Shown here: in pieces, positions 1 to 12,269 of the stretch
Layout of the letters: every line of letters starts with the position of its first letter
Position numbering within the stretch: position 1 is the first letter of the stretch
From: Dysidea avara
Taxonomy: Eukaryota; Porifera; Demospongiae; Dictyoceratida; Dysideidae
Assembly (NCBI RefSeq): GCF_963678975.1
Contig: NC_089272.1
Coordinates: 2,414,359 to 2,478,358 of the forward strand
Direction: 5' to 3'
DNA: 64,000 nucleotides
The notes under the pieces: model-generated
Seen by the model: only the letters and a program-made list of their open reading frames with translations
What the model was told of the DNA's origin: nothing
Database searches by the model: none
Made by a program: the position numbers and the translations under genes

Positions 1-829
1 TTCAATGGGAGAAAACACTCTAGTATGTCTTAGCAAAACATATTTTGTCAACATTAAGTTACATTTGCCATTTCTCAGTCCATTTAATAATGGTATTTAG
101 GTCTCTTTAAAGGAACACTGAATCTTGCTGTGAATTAATCACTCGGTACACCACTCAATCATCAGCATAGAGTTGTATACCGTGGAGGATATTATTCTCT
201 TTAATTTCATTAGAAAACATTACAGGTCCAAATACTGTATTATTCCAGTGGTTGTCATTTTATTAACTTCTGCATTTAATGTCATCTGCAGTGAAAGATA
301 AACTCCTCATCCAAAACTGCCAATTTCTTCCCTTTACACCAAATAAGCATACGGCAATAATTGAAGGAGAGAAGCTCATTGGACTTCACTTCGCTCGACT
401 GATCCTACAGTACATCACTGGATCAGTTTTTAGCCTTCCAAATTTCATTTTGACAAGCAGCCATAGTATAGACTAAATTAAAACATGGATGAAAAAGTTA
501 AGGTGCAAAAGAACAACAAGTTAGCCCATAGCCAGCCGAAGCTGCCAAACTTGGCATATCATTTCAAAACATGCAACAACTCAGCTGCAATAATTATAAT
601 TGCTTGTGATGAGTGCAATAATGCTAAACTGTGAAAGCAGCAACACTATGTCCAAGACCAGTATACCTTAGCAAGCTCCATATTTTAGTATAATATCTAA
701 TATTACTGATAGCATGAATCGAATTCACCTAGTTGTTGTTTATATCAAAAAAGTTTAGCAGATACCTGTGGTTATTACAGCACTAAACTAAGTACAGTGT
801 ACTATTCAGTTCAAAGATCCCTGACAATG
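1..829. other. Non-coding stretch, nothing recognised
   Basis: AT-rich sequence with only short reading frames that resemble no family I know. I see no convincing splice-framed exon, RNA gene or repeat end here. Confidence 0.5.
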
Positions 830-837
830 AAGGTTTG

Positions 838-1297
838 TAGGGACACGCCGATTATGCTGGCATAATTTTGAGCATAATAGATACCTAAAAGCATTGAGCA
901 TAATGCCAGCATAATAGGTTAAATATTTGTACGATAGTGTAAATTCTTGCTGGAAAAATGACAATTGCAAAATAAGATCGATATATTCTAATAGAGCAGT
1001 CAGTAACTCTAATAGAACAATCATCAAACTGACTGTTCTATTAGAGTATATCGATCTTTTCTCTTACATGCAGGCATGCAGCAAGAATTTATTATTTGTG
1101 TTCCAGCCACTCATTTTTTCTTTCTAAACAGTGTTAAACTAGTAACAAAGCATATGAACTAAGGCATGAACATTGAGCATAATCGAGCATAATAGGTAAA
1201 TATTGAGCATTAATTTAAGCATAATAGGTGAATTATTGAACAGTGCAGCATAGCATAGCTAATAGGTAAAAGTATGAGCATAATCGGCGGGTCCCTA
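838..1297. mobile_element. Short non-autonomous hAT-type element, TIR TAGGGACCCGCCGATTATGC
   Basis: A 460-bp element with no coding capacity. Its ends read TAGGGACACGCCGATTATGC and, on the other strand, TAGGGACCCGCCGATTATGC. It is flanked by an exact 8-bp target duplication, AAGGTTTG, at 830-837 and 1298-1305. An 8-bp duplication and TAGGG ends are typical of the hAT superfamily. The interior repeats GCATAATAGG in both orientations and has a central inverted repeat (about 974-1060) built from TCTAATAGAGCAGTCA. A close copy lies inverted at 25034-25478 and a diverged relative at 7169-7595. Confidence 0.9.
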
Positions 1298-1305
1298 AAG
1301 GTTTG

Positions 1306-3000
1306 TCCACAAATCAGCCTCAATTTTCATAGGTCAGGGTACAGCACTTCTTTATGCAGGTTGACCAGTTATTTATGTGATGTATATAGATACACTGTTA
1401 ATAATGTGCAAAGAAAGTGAACATGTCAGCAATCAACATACTATAAACCAGTTATTCTGCACAAAAGCAACAAACTTCCCTGTTAGCTTGTTTTCTTCAT
1501 CATACATGCAAAGTGACAAGTTAGGTTTATATAATCCATGGAAACCAAAACCACTTACACTACAAAAAAGGAATTGATTTTCTTACCTTTAAGAGACTGT
1601 GGAAAGGTATGGAAATGTCAGATTTCCACAAATATTATCTTACCTTCCCTTTCATCAGGAATGATCACATTTCCACAACTTTCCTGAAAAGATTTAGCCG
1701 TCTTTTTGATATCTCCTTACCACTGAAAGGCTAGGAAAGGTCGTTTTTCCCAACAGTAAATGTGAGGAAATGTCACATTTTTTACCCTCGTCCCACTCCT
1801 ATATTCTGTATTAATTGGTTTAAATACTTCCAATTTTAAATCAACAAAAGGTCATCCATCCATACACAAAAATGCAACATAGTCAATGTACAAAAAATGT
1901 TCTGTCTTGGGTGTTCATCAATGGCAGACTCCTTGCCCGAACATTTTCTGTGTACTGTAAATAGAAAAAAAATAGATGTAATGCCAAAACATTGTACAGT
2001 ACGATTAAATACCTGTTAGTATTGTATCTTTTTCCAAACAACGTTCCACTTCTTATAGTCGTATCCTTCTACTAGTCATATCTAACAAAAAAATATATTA
2101 CTCTATTATAGAATTATCCTTCAAGAAACTCACCAGAAATAATCGATCTAGAGGCCAAAACAGCTTGTCCTGGCAGCGATCAATACCTGAACAATCATGC
2201 TGAATGGTCCGATGCAGAGAATGCTATTGAAAAGAAGATATGCATGTGAACTATGGCTGGTAATAGAAAAACACATCACAATACCAGTACAAAATATTTT
2301 ACAGCTATACGAAGTGATGAATTAGGAGTCCTTGTATTTTGATAGTATGTTGTTATAGCAATACCTCACTACCATAATCAACCTAGTAAATGCAACCATC
2401 TTCATGAAAACCTACCTAGTTTGCACAATTTCTAAAGTTCTTTTGGTTTTCTCAGGATTAAAAATTTTAATAAAACATAAACTGAGTATGAATACACAAG
2501 CTATAGAACTGCATACAGTAGTACTATACAAAAGCAGCCTAAATTACCTGCCTCTTTAACACTGGACCACAGTAGCGCTACGTTTTTACATAGGCTAATG
2601 GCAACAGGGATACACTTATCTGATGTGTAGTAAACAATGATGTGCATGCAAAGGCTCAGATTTTAAGCCACCTTGCGAATGTTTTGTTGGATTATAATAT
2701 AGATAGCTGCTATTTTCATGTCATTGTACCCACAAGAAATCAAGCCGGATGTCACAGCACGGTGAATACTACGCAAAACTATACATAAGCATCAGAAATG
2801 TCAAACAATTCTGCTGTCCTAAACTTCTAATAATTTCAAGGTCAAATACACTATATTTCTATAAAATACTCTAGTTGGTCGTAAGGACCTCATACAAGCT
2901 CTACCTTCTGTGTTCACCCTCCTAACCAGTAAAGTTGATAATATACTTGAGCCATGGGTATGTGTCATTACATGTATTATTACATGGGTATGTGTTATTA
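1306..3000. other. Non-coding stretch, nothing recognised
   Basis: No gene or bounded mobile element could be supported. Around 1590-1780 the motif GGAAA(G/T)GTC recurs in both orientations, which may be a decayed repeat, but I found no ends or target duplication. Confidence 0.4.
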
Positions 3001-3211
3001 CAGGTTTTTGATGAAGAATTGGATTACAAGATACAGATACACAAAGTACCATATCATTTACACTTAGAGGAGACACACATTCCACACTAACATCCAATAC
3101 AGGTTTTTGGATCAAGAATTGGAATAGAGGATACAGAGACACAAAGTGCCATACCACTTACACTTAGAGGAGACACACTTCTTTACATACAATCCACACT
3201 AACAACCAATA
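3001..3211. repeat. Two-copy tandem duplication, about 100-110 bp units
   Basis: The segment starting CAGGTTTTTGATGAAGAATTGG (first bases at 3001) is repeated from about 3100, sharing ATACACAAAGTACCATA-like and CTTAGAGGAGACACAC blocks. The second unit has about 12 extra bases near its end. It has no recognisable coding meaning. Confidence 0.75.
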
Positions 3212-3398
3212 ATCACATTAATCATAACCACTAACCTGAAACTTTAAAAGTTCTCATGTGATTAGCTCATTCTTGGTCTTAAATTGTATCTCATCCCTAA
3301 AAGAAATGCAAAGGAGTACGTGTATCTCATACACACAACTTACCTCAAACATAACCCTCAGTCGTTCGCTAAAACTGCGGTTAATTCCTAGTTCATAA

Positions 3399-3872
3399 TA
3401 GTGATGTGCGATATATCGAAAAAATATCGATTTCGCGATAATTTTGTCGATATCGTTATCGTATCGATTTTCGATACTGCTTTAGCAGATTTCGATATTT
3501 ATCGAAAAGGTAATATTTTGCGATAATTATCGAAATATCGAAGAATATTGCGATAATTATCGAAATATCGAAGAATATTTCGATAAATCTACAGCATTTA
3601 GTGTGATTGCGTAATCACGCTAGAAATGAAGGTTGGTTCTGTACTATCTAGCCACTTTAAAAACTTGTCTGCCAGTTTTCTAGGCTTATTAGTTTCATGC
3701 AATAGTTTGTGTGCAAATTGTATTTCAAGCATGTTTATAAATATCGGCTGTCCACGCAATTACACCGCCCACACAATTAAAAATTATCGAAAATCGTTTA
3801 GAAATATCGATATTTACCCAATATCGTATCGATATAATATCGAAATAAAAATCCTGATATCGCACAGCACTA
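3399..3872. mobile_element. Non-autonomous hAT-type element rich in ATCGATAT motifs
   Basis: A 474-bp element with ends TAGTGATGTGCGATAT and, inverted, TAGTGCTGTGCGATAT (one mismatch). An exact 8-bp target duplication GTTCATAA lies at 3391-3398 and 3873-3880. Both subterminal zones are packed with TATCGAAA/TTTCGATA words, which in hAT elements often act as transposase binding sites (inference). It has no coding capacity. Confidence 0.9.
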
Positions 3873-3880
3873 GTTCATAA

Positions 3881-4293
3881 GTCTCGCGATCCGTGTTGCT
3901 CGAGGTGTTGCTACAGTAAAATCAACTACAACAAACACAGGCAAATTACTGCTTGCCTCTATTGTACTTGGTGTCAAAAGGCGGCACAGCGGTACAGAAA
4001 GTCAGGAAACAGAGGTGACAGCGGCGCCACAATAGTCTGAAGGCCACGGCAGGATTTCGGGTCCGGGCATTCGGGTCGGCAAGCTGCAATCTTTCTCCTC
4101 CATTCGTGCGCCACCATCACGCTACTTCAGCGTTAAACCTGAGCGTTTATTGCTCTAGCTGTAGACGTAGACCGCTGTCACCGTCATCCACTTCTTTGCT
4201 AAGTTACAACTTTTTTTTTTTAGTAATTAAATTTTTTTAATTCCGGCCCTAATGGCACTCCCATCCTCCCCGATCTCTAGATAGAAGTTAAAC
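3881..4293. other. Non-coding stretch, nothing recognised
   Basis: Locally more GC-rich than its surroundings (about 3990-4110), followed by a poly-T run at 4209-4220. No gene or element end could be supported. Confidence 0.35.
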
Positions 4294-4770
4294 CTAATTT
4301 AATTTATAAATGACAAAAAGCAGAAGAAAGAAAAAGCAGCTAAACCTACAGAGCCTACACAGGCCTACAAAAACACCGCATGGACCGCCAGCATACACAC
4401 AGCAAAACCCCCGGACAGATGTCCGGGCATTGTGGCGCCACAGACAAACAGAGAGTTGCTCTAGCAGATGGCGGTATGCTAGGCCACGAGAAATGCCACT
4501 CCTGGTGGTTGTCCTCAAAGCAATATCCTGCAAGACAGGACGACTAGCAGCAGACCACAAACCCAAGGACTCAACCACCAGGGGGACAAAAACACCTCCA
4601 GCAGCCTGTACAAGCTCATCATGGTGAGCATCCTTATCTTCTTCTCCCTTAGCAGCAGCCACACCTGCTGAAACTGCAGACCGACCCAGCAGAGATTCTT
4701 GTAATGGACAACGCACAGTAACATCGAAGTACGCAGGCTTCCTATGCACAAAGTCAGGGTGAAACTATAA
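4294..4770 (-). pseudogene. C-terminal fragment of a retroelement polyprotein (nuclease-like)
   Basis: The minus-strand frame contains HPDF, then FDVTV about 15 residues on, then VFVPLVVESLGLW, and near the end LSVCLW...NAR. This order matches the C-terminal region that follows the reverse transcriptase in a widespread group of animal retroelements; the PD...D-x-(T/K) layout is what a PD-(D/E)xK-type nuclease core looks like. Only this end is present, with no RT upstream. The frame is preceded by TTATTATAG at about 4770, which resembles a splice acceptor, so a host exon derived from such an element is the alternative. Family placement is from recalled motif order, not from a search. Confidence 0.5.
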
Positions 4771-5642
4771 TAAAAGAACATTTCCAAGAAGTATTAGCGC
4801 AATAATGCGCTATTGCAAGTGCGGATATTATAAAGCTACTCTGCCACGTACTCTGCAATAGTGATAACGACTTCAACTAGACTACCTGGTGATAATAGCC
4901 AAATAGGTAGACTAGATCTAAGTCACAGTGGCCATGCAGAATGTCCTGTTCCAGTACTAGTAATCGCTGGCATGGCAGCTTGACGTCTAGCAGTCTAGCT
5001 CGCGAGTTGTATAGCCATAGTCAGCCTCATTCAGTGGTGCACACATTCACCAGTATTAAATTCTTAGCTAAATAACTTCCACTGCATACATTTAAAAACT
5101 TAACAACCTTAATTATGTTTACTGTGCAATGTAAATATATGGAAAGTTAGAGGGCTTTGATAGATCATCTTTCCATGAGTTTCCTGAAACAAGGAAATAT
5201 ACGTAAATCCGATCCGTTTTTGTAGTGTTATTTTACAGTAATTACCCAAGCCATTAAGTGTATTGATTTGTAGTATGATACAAGTCACTACCACATGTGT
5301 AATGACTATTCCAAGAATATTATATCAGTATGAGTAATACATTATAAACAGCTGGTTAGAGCTTGCATAGAAACTGATAGAGCTGTGCAATTTGTAGCAA
5401 GAGGAGAGGATCCTAGTCATCCTACAATTATTTCAGTGTTGAAATACTGCATCACCTCTAACTGTGTGCTTGGGGTAGAGATGACTGTACAATAGTTATT
5501 CCTATTTGTCACTTATTCCCTTTATATAAGAGGGACATAAAACTCAGTTTCTTAATTATAATAATGATCATCTACTAGAAGTATACAGAAATTCATTCCA
5601 CCAATAAACTATACAATTCATTTAAGTATATAATCAGTATAC
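4771..5642. other. Non-coding stretch, nothing recognised
   Basis: AT-rich, no supported exon or repeat boundary. Confidence 0.4.
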
Positions 5643-6260
5643 TGTGACCTGATCTTGGAAAACCTACCTTTTTGGCACATTGGTCAATTTTCTATTTTAT
5701 AGCTTAAATGAAGTACTGGGTACTCATCTATCTTGTGTCAAAATTTCAGCTTAATATCTTTAAGCATTCCTGAGATATGGCCAATTTTCTCTCCTGTACA
5801 TTACTTTTATGGTAATGTATTGAGTTCTGTGAGTGATTAAGGGTGACAAATGGTGACAAATCACTTTGTTTACCAATAATTCAATTTTTACCATCTAGAA
5901 TACTTTAAAAGACATTTCTGATAGTTTAATGAAATATTCTTGGTACATTTCTGCAATTAAATCCCATGTATTATTGTCTAAGACTAAGTTTTAGCCATTC
6001 CAGCACCTGAACAAATCACCCAATTTGTAAGTTAATTGTTGTCCCACGCATGTGAAATTACTACATGGTCTGATATAATCATCCATATCTCCTAAGAAAA
6101 AGAAGCTATGGGTGTGAAACTTCACAGCAAGATGGTTTAATACTTGCTTCATCCAAATGTGTAAAAAAATTAATATTGAAAAAATGTTGAAATTTTCAAT
6201 TGAGTTTTACCAAAAAGTTTGCTTGTGCCCAAAAGATAGGTTTTCCAATATCCGGTCACA
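5643..6260. mobile_element. TIR element with TGTGACC ends, 618 bp
   Basis: Left end TGTGACCTGATCTTGG followed by AAAACCTACCTTTTTGGCAC; right end, inverted, TGTGACCGGATATTGG followed by AAAACCTATCTTTTGGGCAC. No coding capacity. The other TGTGACC elements in the window are flanked by TA, but here the flanks (AC and GG) no longer show it. See 10491-10741 and 28596-28846. Confidence 0.75.
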
Positions 6261-6487
6261 GGATTCATTGAGGTGGTTGTCATATGGGGTGGGTAGCTTC
6301 AGTAGTAATGGTACGGTGCAAAATGTCTGTTAGGCTTAGATCTAAGTCTTCAAAGGCAATTACATCTGAAAACCTTGTCAGAACACGATAAAGCTTACGT
6401 AGCTGCTCTAAGCTTAATTATAACTAACTTTCTCTACAGTGCATATCAACCATGCCATAATCCTAAATTTAATAAACTCTCTGCAGT
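6261..6487. other. Spacer, nothing recognised
   Basis: No supported feature. Confidence 0.4.
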
Positions 6488-6495
6488 GCCTACAG

Positions 6496-6894
6496 TAGGG
6501 CTGGGCGGTTTCTCGGTATTATAGTAATACCGCGGTATTGCAATGAAACGATATCTGTATCGCGTATATTTCGGTGAAACGATAATATCACGATATCGAT
6601 ATTATTACGATTTTTAGTGTTTGTGACAGCTAATTAAGCCCTTAAGGTTGTTATAATGCACCTCAAATAATCACGTGATACTACTGCAAACAACGACCTA
6701 GTACTAGCTAGTCAATTTTTTTACGAAGATCGAGATACTCTAATAGAACAGTCAGCTAGGATCGAGATATCCTAATAAAGCAGTCAGCTACTCTAATATA
6801 GCAGTCATCTTTAATAACCGCGATAAATAGTAATATCGTGATATATTTCTGCACGATATATCGTGAAGCGAAACTCCAATACCTCCCAGCCCTA
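6496..6894. mobile_element. Non-autonomous hAT-type element, TIR TAGGGCTGGG
   Basis: A 399-bp element. Ends TAGGGCTGGGCGGT and, inverted, TAGGGCTGGGAGGT, with an exact 8-bp duplication GCCTACAG at 6488-6495 and 6895-6902. Subterminal zones repeat CGATAT and ATATCG words. The middle (about 6725-6810) carries three copies of the CTCTAATAGAGCAGTCA-type motif. No coding capacity. Confidence 0.92.
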
Positions 6895-7168
6895 GCCTAC
6901 AGCAAAAATAAGTAATGATTCGGCCTCTTGAGATGTCTTCAAATACAACTTAACATTGCTTTACTTAGTTAATATTTAACAAAGTACTATTTGTAATTTA
7001 GATCCTGAATAAGTGTAAGTTAGTCAGTACACATTCTTCATTTCTAAAAATTTTGCATCATAGAATAACTGCCACTGTGTTAACCAGATTATAATTAATA
7101 CCGAAACGTGCATTTGTATACTTACTTAATTGCAAGATTTGCTTTATTATAGCAAGGGAGCACACAAT

Positions 7169-7595
7169 TAGGGATGCGGCGATTATGCCGGCATAATTTC
7201 GGGCATAATAGGTATGCGTGGGAATCAGGAATTATGCTAGCATTTTCAAGTGATTATAAAGCTTTAACAGTAGGAAAATCTGCAGATTGCACAATTCCGT
7301 TAAAAAAGATCGAGATACTCTAATAGAGCAGTCAGAAACTCTAATAGAACAGTCACTGAATATTATTTACTATCATAAAGCAATCGCATTGAAACGAAAT
7401 ACTCTAATACAGCAACCAGCAAGACTATTGGAAGCTTAAACATCAATAAAAATGGTCCGGTACAGAAGTAAACTGGCATTATGGTAGCATAATTTTGGGA
7501 ATAATGGGCAATTCTCAAAAGCATAATAGGTGATTTTCTGAGCACTGCTCAAAAGCATAATGCTCAATTTTTGGAGCATAATAGCCTTATTCCTA
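7169..7595. mobile_element. Diverged hAT-type element related to the one at 838
   Basis: A 427-bp element with left end TAGGGATGCGGCGATTATGC. The right end is degenerate, keeping only TAGGAATAAGG..TATTATGCTCC when inverted. An exact 8-bp duplication CACACAAT sits at 7161-7168 and 7596-7603, which fixes the boundaries despite the decayed right end. Internal GCATAATAGG words and the CTCTAATAGAGCAGTCA motif (about 7306-7353) link it to the 838 family. Confidence 0.85.
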
Positions 7596-7603
7596 CACAC
7601 AAT

Positions 7604-8477
7604 GAATGTGTTAACCACACCTTTTGAGACCAAAATAATAATTTGTCCTATAACATGTCAATGATTCAGAGTTTGTACATTTGTTCACTTTTCCAACAGT
7701 GTTTTGCCTCGGAATATCTATTAAATTTTAATGATTTCAAGTTTTAAACAACTAGTTTGTATGTCTCTATCATCCATACTAAATTTAATGTACCTGCTAT
7801 TATTTTAGCTCACGTTGCTCACATTAACGTGCTTTTGATATTGATAAACAGTTCTCAGATGGTTAAAAGACTGGTCAATGCTACTACTAGAAGTGTTAGC
7901 AAAAATGCTAAGGCTCAGGTAAATGAAAACTGACTATTATAGTGGAACTTTAATAGTCACAGTTTATTACTATTACACTGCTTGTTTGGTTGCCATACTT
8001 TCATCACAGGGTAAAATTTATCAGCAATAGTGTGGCACTAGTTACTTAATCATATAACCAACTTGCAAGCCAACAATAATCCAAATGTTATACAGTTTTA
8101 ATAAGCCATGCGGTCAGTCACCTATAGATCAGAATTGTTTGACAGTTAACTGTATTAGCTAGTAAAACTATGTGTGCCACATGAAAATATTACACATTTT
8201 AATCACATTACGCAGTGAAGCGAAGTTCAAAATCAAATTAATCAACTAAACCTATACACCATTCGGTCCGCCTGTTCATGCAGTGTAAGAAAATTAATTT
8301 TTGCAACAGAGTTATGGGTGCTCATATAGCTACAATGCAGCACAAATAGAGTTTATCATGATCATTCCTTTGATAAAGTGGCCTTCTTCTTGGAGGTATA
8401 TAAACAAACTACCACTTTCACTGTAAAATAATTTTTCGTATGCACTCAGCCATGATTTTTATCCACACAAAATTAGT
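7604..8477. other. Non-coding stretch, nothing recognised
   Basis: AT-rich intergenic or downstream sequence; no supported feature. Confidence 0.4.
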
Positions 8478-9189
8478 AATTTGCTTTGTTTAAAATAGTT
8501 CAAGGGAAACCACAGCTGCTCAAAACTTTAAACTGTAGTTTAATCAATTTCGCCCATACACATTATATTATACACAAAATGGTAATGAAGTAAATACAAA
8601 GTGCGTGGCTTATACTAAATAACAGTGCAATATGTAGTAAACAGACACAGTCTGTATTAAGGAAATCAAGTGCTACAAATACGTATGTGTATGCATGTAC
8701 ATATTCTTAATTAATAGCAGACTCTAAGTAAAAATGTGTACATATTATGTGTGCATTATACTATAATGTTAGCCCTTAACAACTAAACAGGTTCTTTTAG
8801 CAGCACCTCAAGGACAGGATCACAATTAATATCTAACTCCTGTAATGCTGTCATGAATGTCCTCCATGTCTTTGGCTCTCTTCCATGAGTGGACCTAATC
8901 CAAGTTTTCATCACCTTTGTGCAGGCTGATTTCATGTCCCCAGTTTTTGATACACTTTCTTCGATAACATCCATGTCTTCATCTCCCAGTCTCAAGCAAT
9001 ATCCAATAATTTCCCAATCTGTAGCCACCTTAGGGACAATTTTCACTGCCATATTCATGGTCATGTGTTGATCTGTAAAAAAAAATTATCAGTTGAGATA
9101 TTAATTTTAGCAATCAGATATGCAATATTGCCTTATATGGGCATAAAAACTGTGTTGAACACAATAATTGTGACTGTCTCTTGGATAAT
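8478..9189. repeat. Duplicated segment, copy 1 (partner at 43008-43830)
   Basis: This stretch and 43008-43830 align through the death-domain exon and on both sides of it. Shared flank words include CAGCTGCTCAAAACTTTAA, AACAGTGCAATATGTAG, AAATCAAGTGCTACAAATA and GTGACTGTCTCTTGG. The duplication therefore covers the 3' end of a gene, its downstream sequence and part of the last intron. On the right it stops where the TA-flanked element at 9190 begins. Confidence 0.85.
8783..9072 (-). CDS. Death-domain protein, terminal exon (rest of gene not found)
   Basis: A 290-bp minus-strand exon opening after a polypyrimidine tract and CAG acceptor (9073-9075). It enters in phase 1 and ends at a stop at 8783. 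The roughly 93 residues form a death domain: a W-x-I-x-Y-C-L-x-L core (WEIIGYCLRL), an acidic D-E-D turn, then ACTKVMKTWI and GREPKTWRTFMTALQEL, which correspond to helices 2 to 6 of the fold. Death domains mediate homotypic assembly in apoptosis and innate-immune signalling; the partner here is unknown. It is about 80-90 % identical by eye to the exon at 43413-43702. No upstream exon was found before the transposon at 9190, so this copy may be a truncated duplicate. Confidence 0.75.
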
Positions 9190-10016
9190 TACCGTAGATT
9201 CCCTAAAAATTTGGCAGAAATAAATTAATTCCGTTTGTGTCTGGCCGAACAATTAGGATAAAAATGTACCAACCCAGTGCTATTGTCAAATTTTTAGGGA
9301 TCTACCCCTAATACAGTCTGCGCACTTCATGGCTATGTTATTTGTGATCCGTTTACTGCTTACTTTCTGGATTTATTTCTACAGGGACCAACAGGAACGC
9401 CTTGAGGCGGAGCTGACAATACCACAACACTCACTTGGCCGCAGCACTATATACTATGATTGCCTACATTATCCAAAAGAGATGGTCAATTCATTACATC
9501 ACTTTTGAATACAATCACCCAGACGTAATATTAAGGACTGATTTCAACACTAGAGGTAATAAAAAATAGAAACCACAAACAATAGCTAATATTATTAAAC
9601 TATCTCATGATAAATCTCGCTACCAGATGCTGCATGAAGTGCTACATGGCTTAACAAAGCGTTATCTGAGGGTGTATTATGTTACAAGGAGATGTGGGGC
9701 CAGGAGAGTTATGAAACGAATATCGTTTTGCAGTACTAAGTTGGCGTGATGTCACACGATGATATCGTTGGGTATGTTCCCTGAACAATTTCACACTTGG
9801 TGCTTCATCCAGCATCGAGGTAGCATATTGTGTGAGGTCACTGGGAATCCTCAGTGCTCAAGAGACCTTTGTCAACTAGTACTCCAAGTGCCGAAAAATT
9901 AGTGCGCTTATATTTAGAAACTTTCCTGCGCTTGCCGAAATTTAGAGCACATTGCGTTCAAAGCACAGGGAGTGCCGAATATTTAGAGATGCCGAAATTT
10001 TAGGGAATCTGCGGTA
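9190..10016. mobile_element. TA-flanked TIR element, ends CCGYAGATTCCCTAAAA
   Basis: Left end CCGTAGATTCCCTAAAA and inverted right end CCGCAGATTCCCTAAAA, each next to TA (9190-9191 and 10015-10016), as in Tc1/mariner-type insertion. The TIR continues as WTTYGGC. Inside, GCCGAA-ATTTAG words recur near the right end (about 9890-10000). I see no transposase; the interior looks non-coding. Confidence 0.75.
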
Positions 10017-10141
10017 GTCTTATTGTGTATTTGCAAGTATGAAGAAATGCTCATTGAGTTTCAAAAAAGCAGTTGGTTTGACAGTGAAATTAATTTGATA
10101 GTGTACCTATAGAGATTCACATATTTGGGGGTGTTTCCATT

Positions 10142-10191
10142 CACTGGACTGGACTCCTGGACTAGATTACTGGACTGGACTACTGGACTCA
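10142..10191. repeat. Short CTGGACT tandem repeat
   Basis: About 50 bp of imperfect copies of CTGGACT/CTGGACTGGACT. Confidence 0.8.
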
Positions 10192-10490
10192 CATAAAGTT
10201 TGCTCAAATACCTTTTCCAACCACTAAAAGTGATTAGCCATAATTATGATCATTACTTTGTATACCACACACTCAGGATTCTCAGTGTCTTGTCTTATAT
10301 TTAGAGCCACATACAGCTAATTGTAACTGTAGTCTAGTTTTAGTGGTCTAATGGTATGATAAACTTGTAATCAATGTAGGTTGAATTCTTCTTAAAAATT
10401 TACTATTATGCAGCTACACTGCATAATATACTATTATGCAGTGTAGCTGTAGGACTATAGCCAGTGAAACAACTCTACAACACCTTTATA

Positions 10491-10741
10491 TGTGACCGGA
10501 TTTGCAAAAAGGTACCTTTTTCACACACAAAATTTGACCCATTTTTTAAACTTAAAAGCTTCATAACTTTTTGATCATGGTGTATAATAGCTTGAAAGTT
10601 TCAATGAATGTAGCTACAGCATCTGGCTACATGTTGATACTAAGAGCAAGTTAATGAGTATAAGGAGTCAAGTGTTACATCATTATGTTTGCTGGTGTGT
10701 CAAATGTGTGGAAAAGGTACCTTTTCGCAAATCCGGTCACA
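10491..10741. mobile_element. Palindromic TGTGACCGG element, 251 bp
   Basis: TIR about 33 bp: TGTGACCGGATTTGCAAAAA then GGTACCTTTT on the left, and TGTGACCGGATTTGCGAAAA then GGTACCTTTT inverted on the right. Flanked by TA at 10489-10490 and 10742-10743. Non-coding. Confidence 0.88.
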
Positions 10742-10743
10742 TA

Positions 10744-12269
10744 TATGAATGTATAGGGTAAGTTGCAGTAACCCAATCAATGGGACCCTGCCTGTTGTGT
10801 GCATACATGAGTGTCAATTAGTTAGTGGTTAATCAGTGATGGTGAACTTAGGCCCCCACACTCCAAAACTTATTCCTATGCTACTGATCAGGTGACTGTT
10901 AACACAACTTGGCTGCATTAAAACTAGCTTAAAACAATTATAAAAACTGTCACATGTTCATGGTTGGCAAACAGCCAATGTTTGCACATGACTATAACAT
11001 GAAATGGACTGAGAAAATGGACTTGCTGTTGACTGGCTAATAGAAGCCTAAAACATGGATTTTCCAGTGTAGCTTACAGTGTAGCTTACAGTATAGCACC
11101 CCAAAAACAATACAAAGCACAACAAATATCTTTTCAAGCCTTGGAGTGTAACAAAGCATGCTCGAGTCGATACTAAGACCCTGCCACACACTTCTTAATG
11201 CAAGTGATAAGCAAACTTGTCATTATTAGTGGTGTAAACAAGGTTAAAACTAAGAAACAACATAACACAAATCTATTGTAGTAGCCACCCTTTTGTCAGC
11301 CAATGAACTACATCGTGGAGAGACCTCAAAGCCTGCCCATCACCACCCATCACCTGTTAAACTGAAAAGCAGTGATGAAACTAATTGCTGCAACAGACGA
11401 TATGCAAACTTAAGTATTCAAAAGAAAAATGATCAGTTAAGTGTAGATGGCACCAAGTCTTATTGATGATCGAAAATCGAAAATTCCATAAAAGTATGGG
11501 CAACAATATGGCTCAGACAATAACGCACCACTAGAGCCATTGGCTCAGCTTCTCACTTGCAACACTTTACTTTCTAGTTAGAATAATTTGTTGCCCTCAA
11601 AGAAGCACCAGTATCTGGTCTACTGTAGACACAATGAAGTGAATTGCACTTTACCTCCATACATCACAATGTATTTGGTCACCATTGTGATGCATTAAAG
11701 AATCACGTGTTTATTAGAACAATTACAGTATGCACATTGCCTATTAACCTGAACACAAGCATCTCTTCAATACGTCTCAAAGCTTGTATCTTGTCTTGTT
11801 TATAACAAGGTTAACAGTCTGGCATAATGCTAAAAGTGCATGCACTTTAGTCAAGCATAAAAAGAATAGAATCCAGAAAAGTCTGTATCTGAAAATATCA
11901 GTATTATTTAACTACCCTAATAGAACAGTCACTACTTTAATAGTGCAGTTCAGTTGACCGAGGATCTGGAAGACTGGTTTTAAGTGCACAGCTTACTATT
12001 GGCTCAAGCAAACTTTGAGATGATCTTTAAAGGTTTATACATTGTCACTGTAGAGTTAGATGTGGATGATTGTGGCAAATAGTTGTTTTAAGGCAAGCTT
12101 CGTCCAGTCCATTTCTCCAATCTATTCTGTATTTCAATCATGTCCAAAACAATTAAACATATCAGTGTAAAAAAGCAGTTTGCATTATGTGGTGTTGATT
12201 TAATTGAACACATGATTTGAGTTGTATAGCCATTTTGCACTATATCGTTTGCTAGCTACATAAGTATAT
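10744..12269. other. Non-coding stretch with one CTCTAATAGA-type motif
   Basis: No exon or bounded element could be supported. A degenerate pair of the recurring motif (CCTAATAGAACAGTCA and TTTAATAGTGCAGTTCA) lies at about 11918-11950 outside any element I can delimit. Confidence 0.35.
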
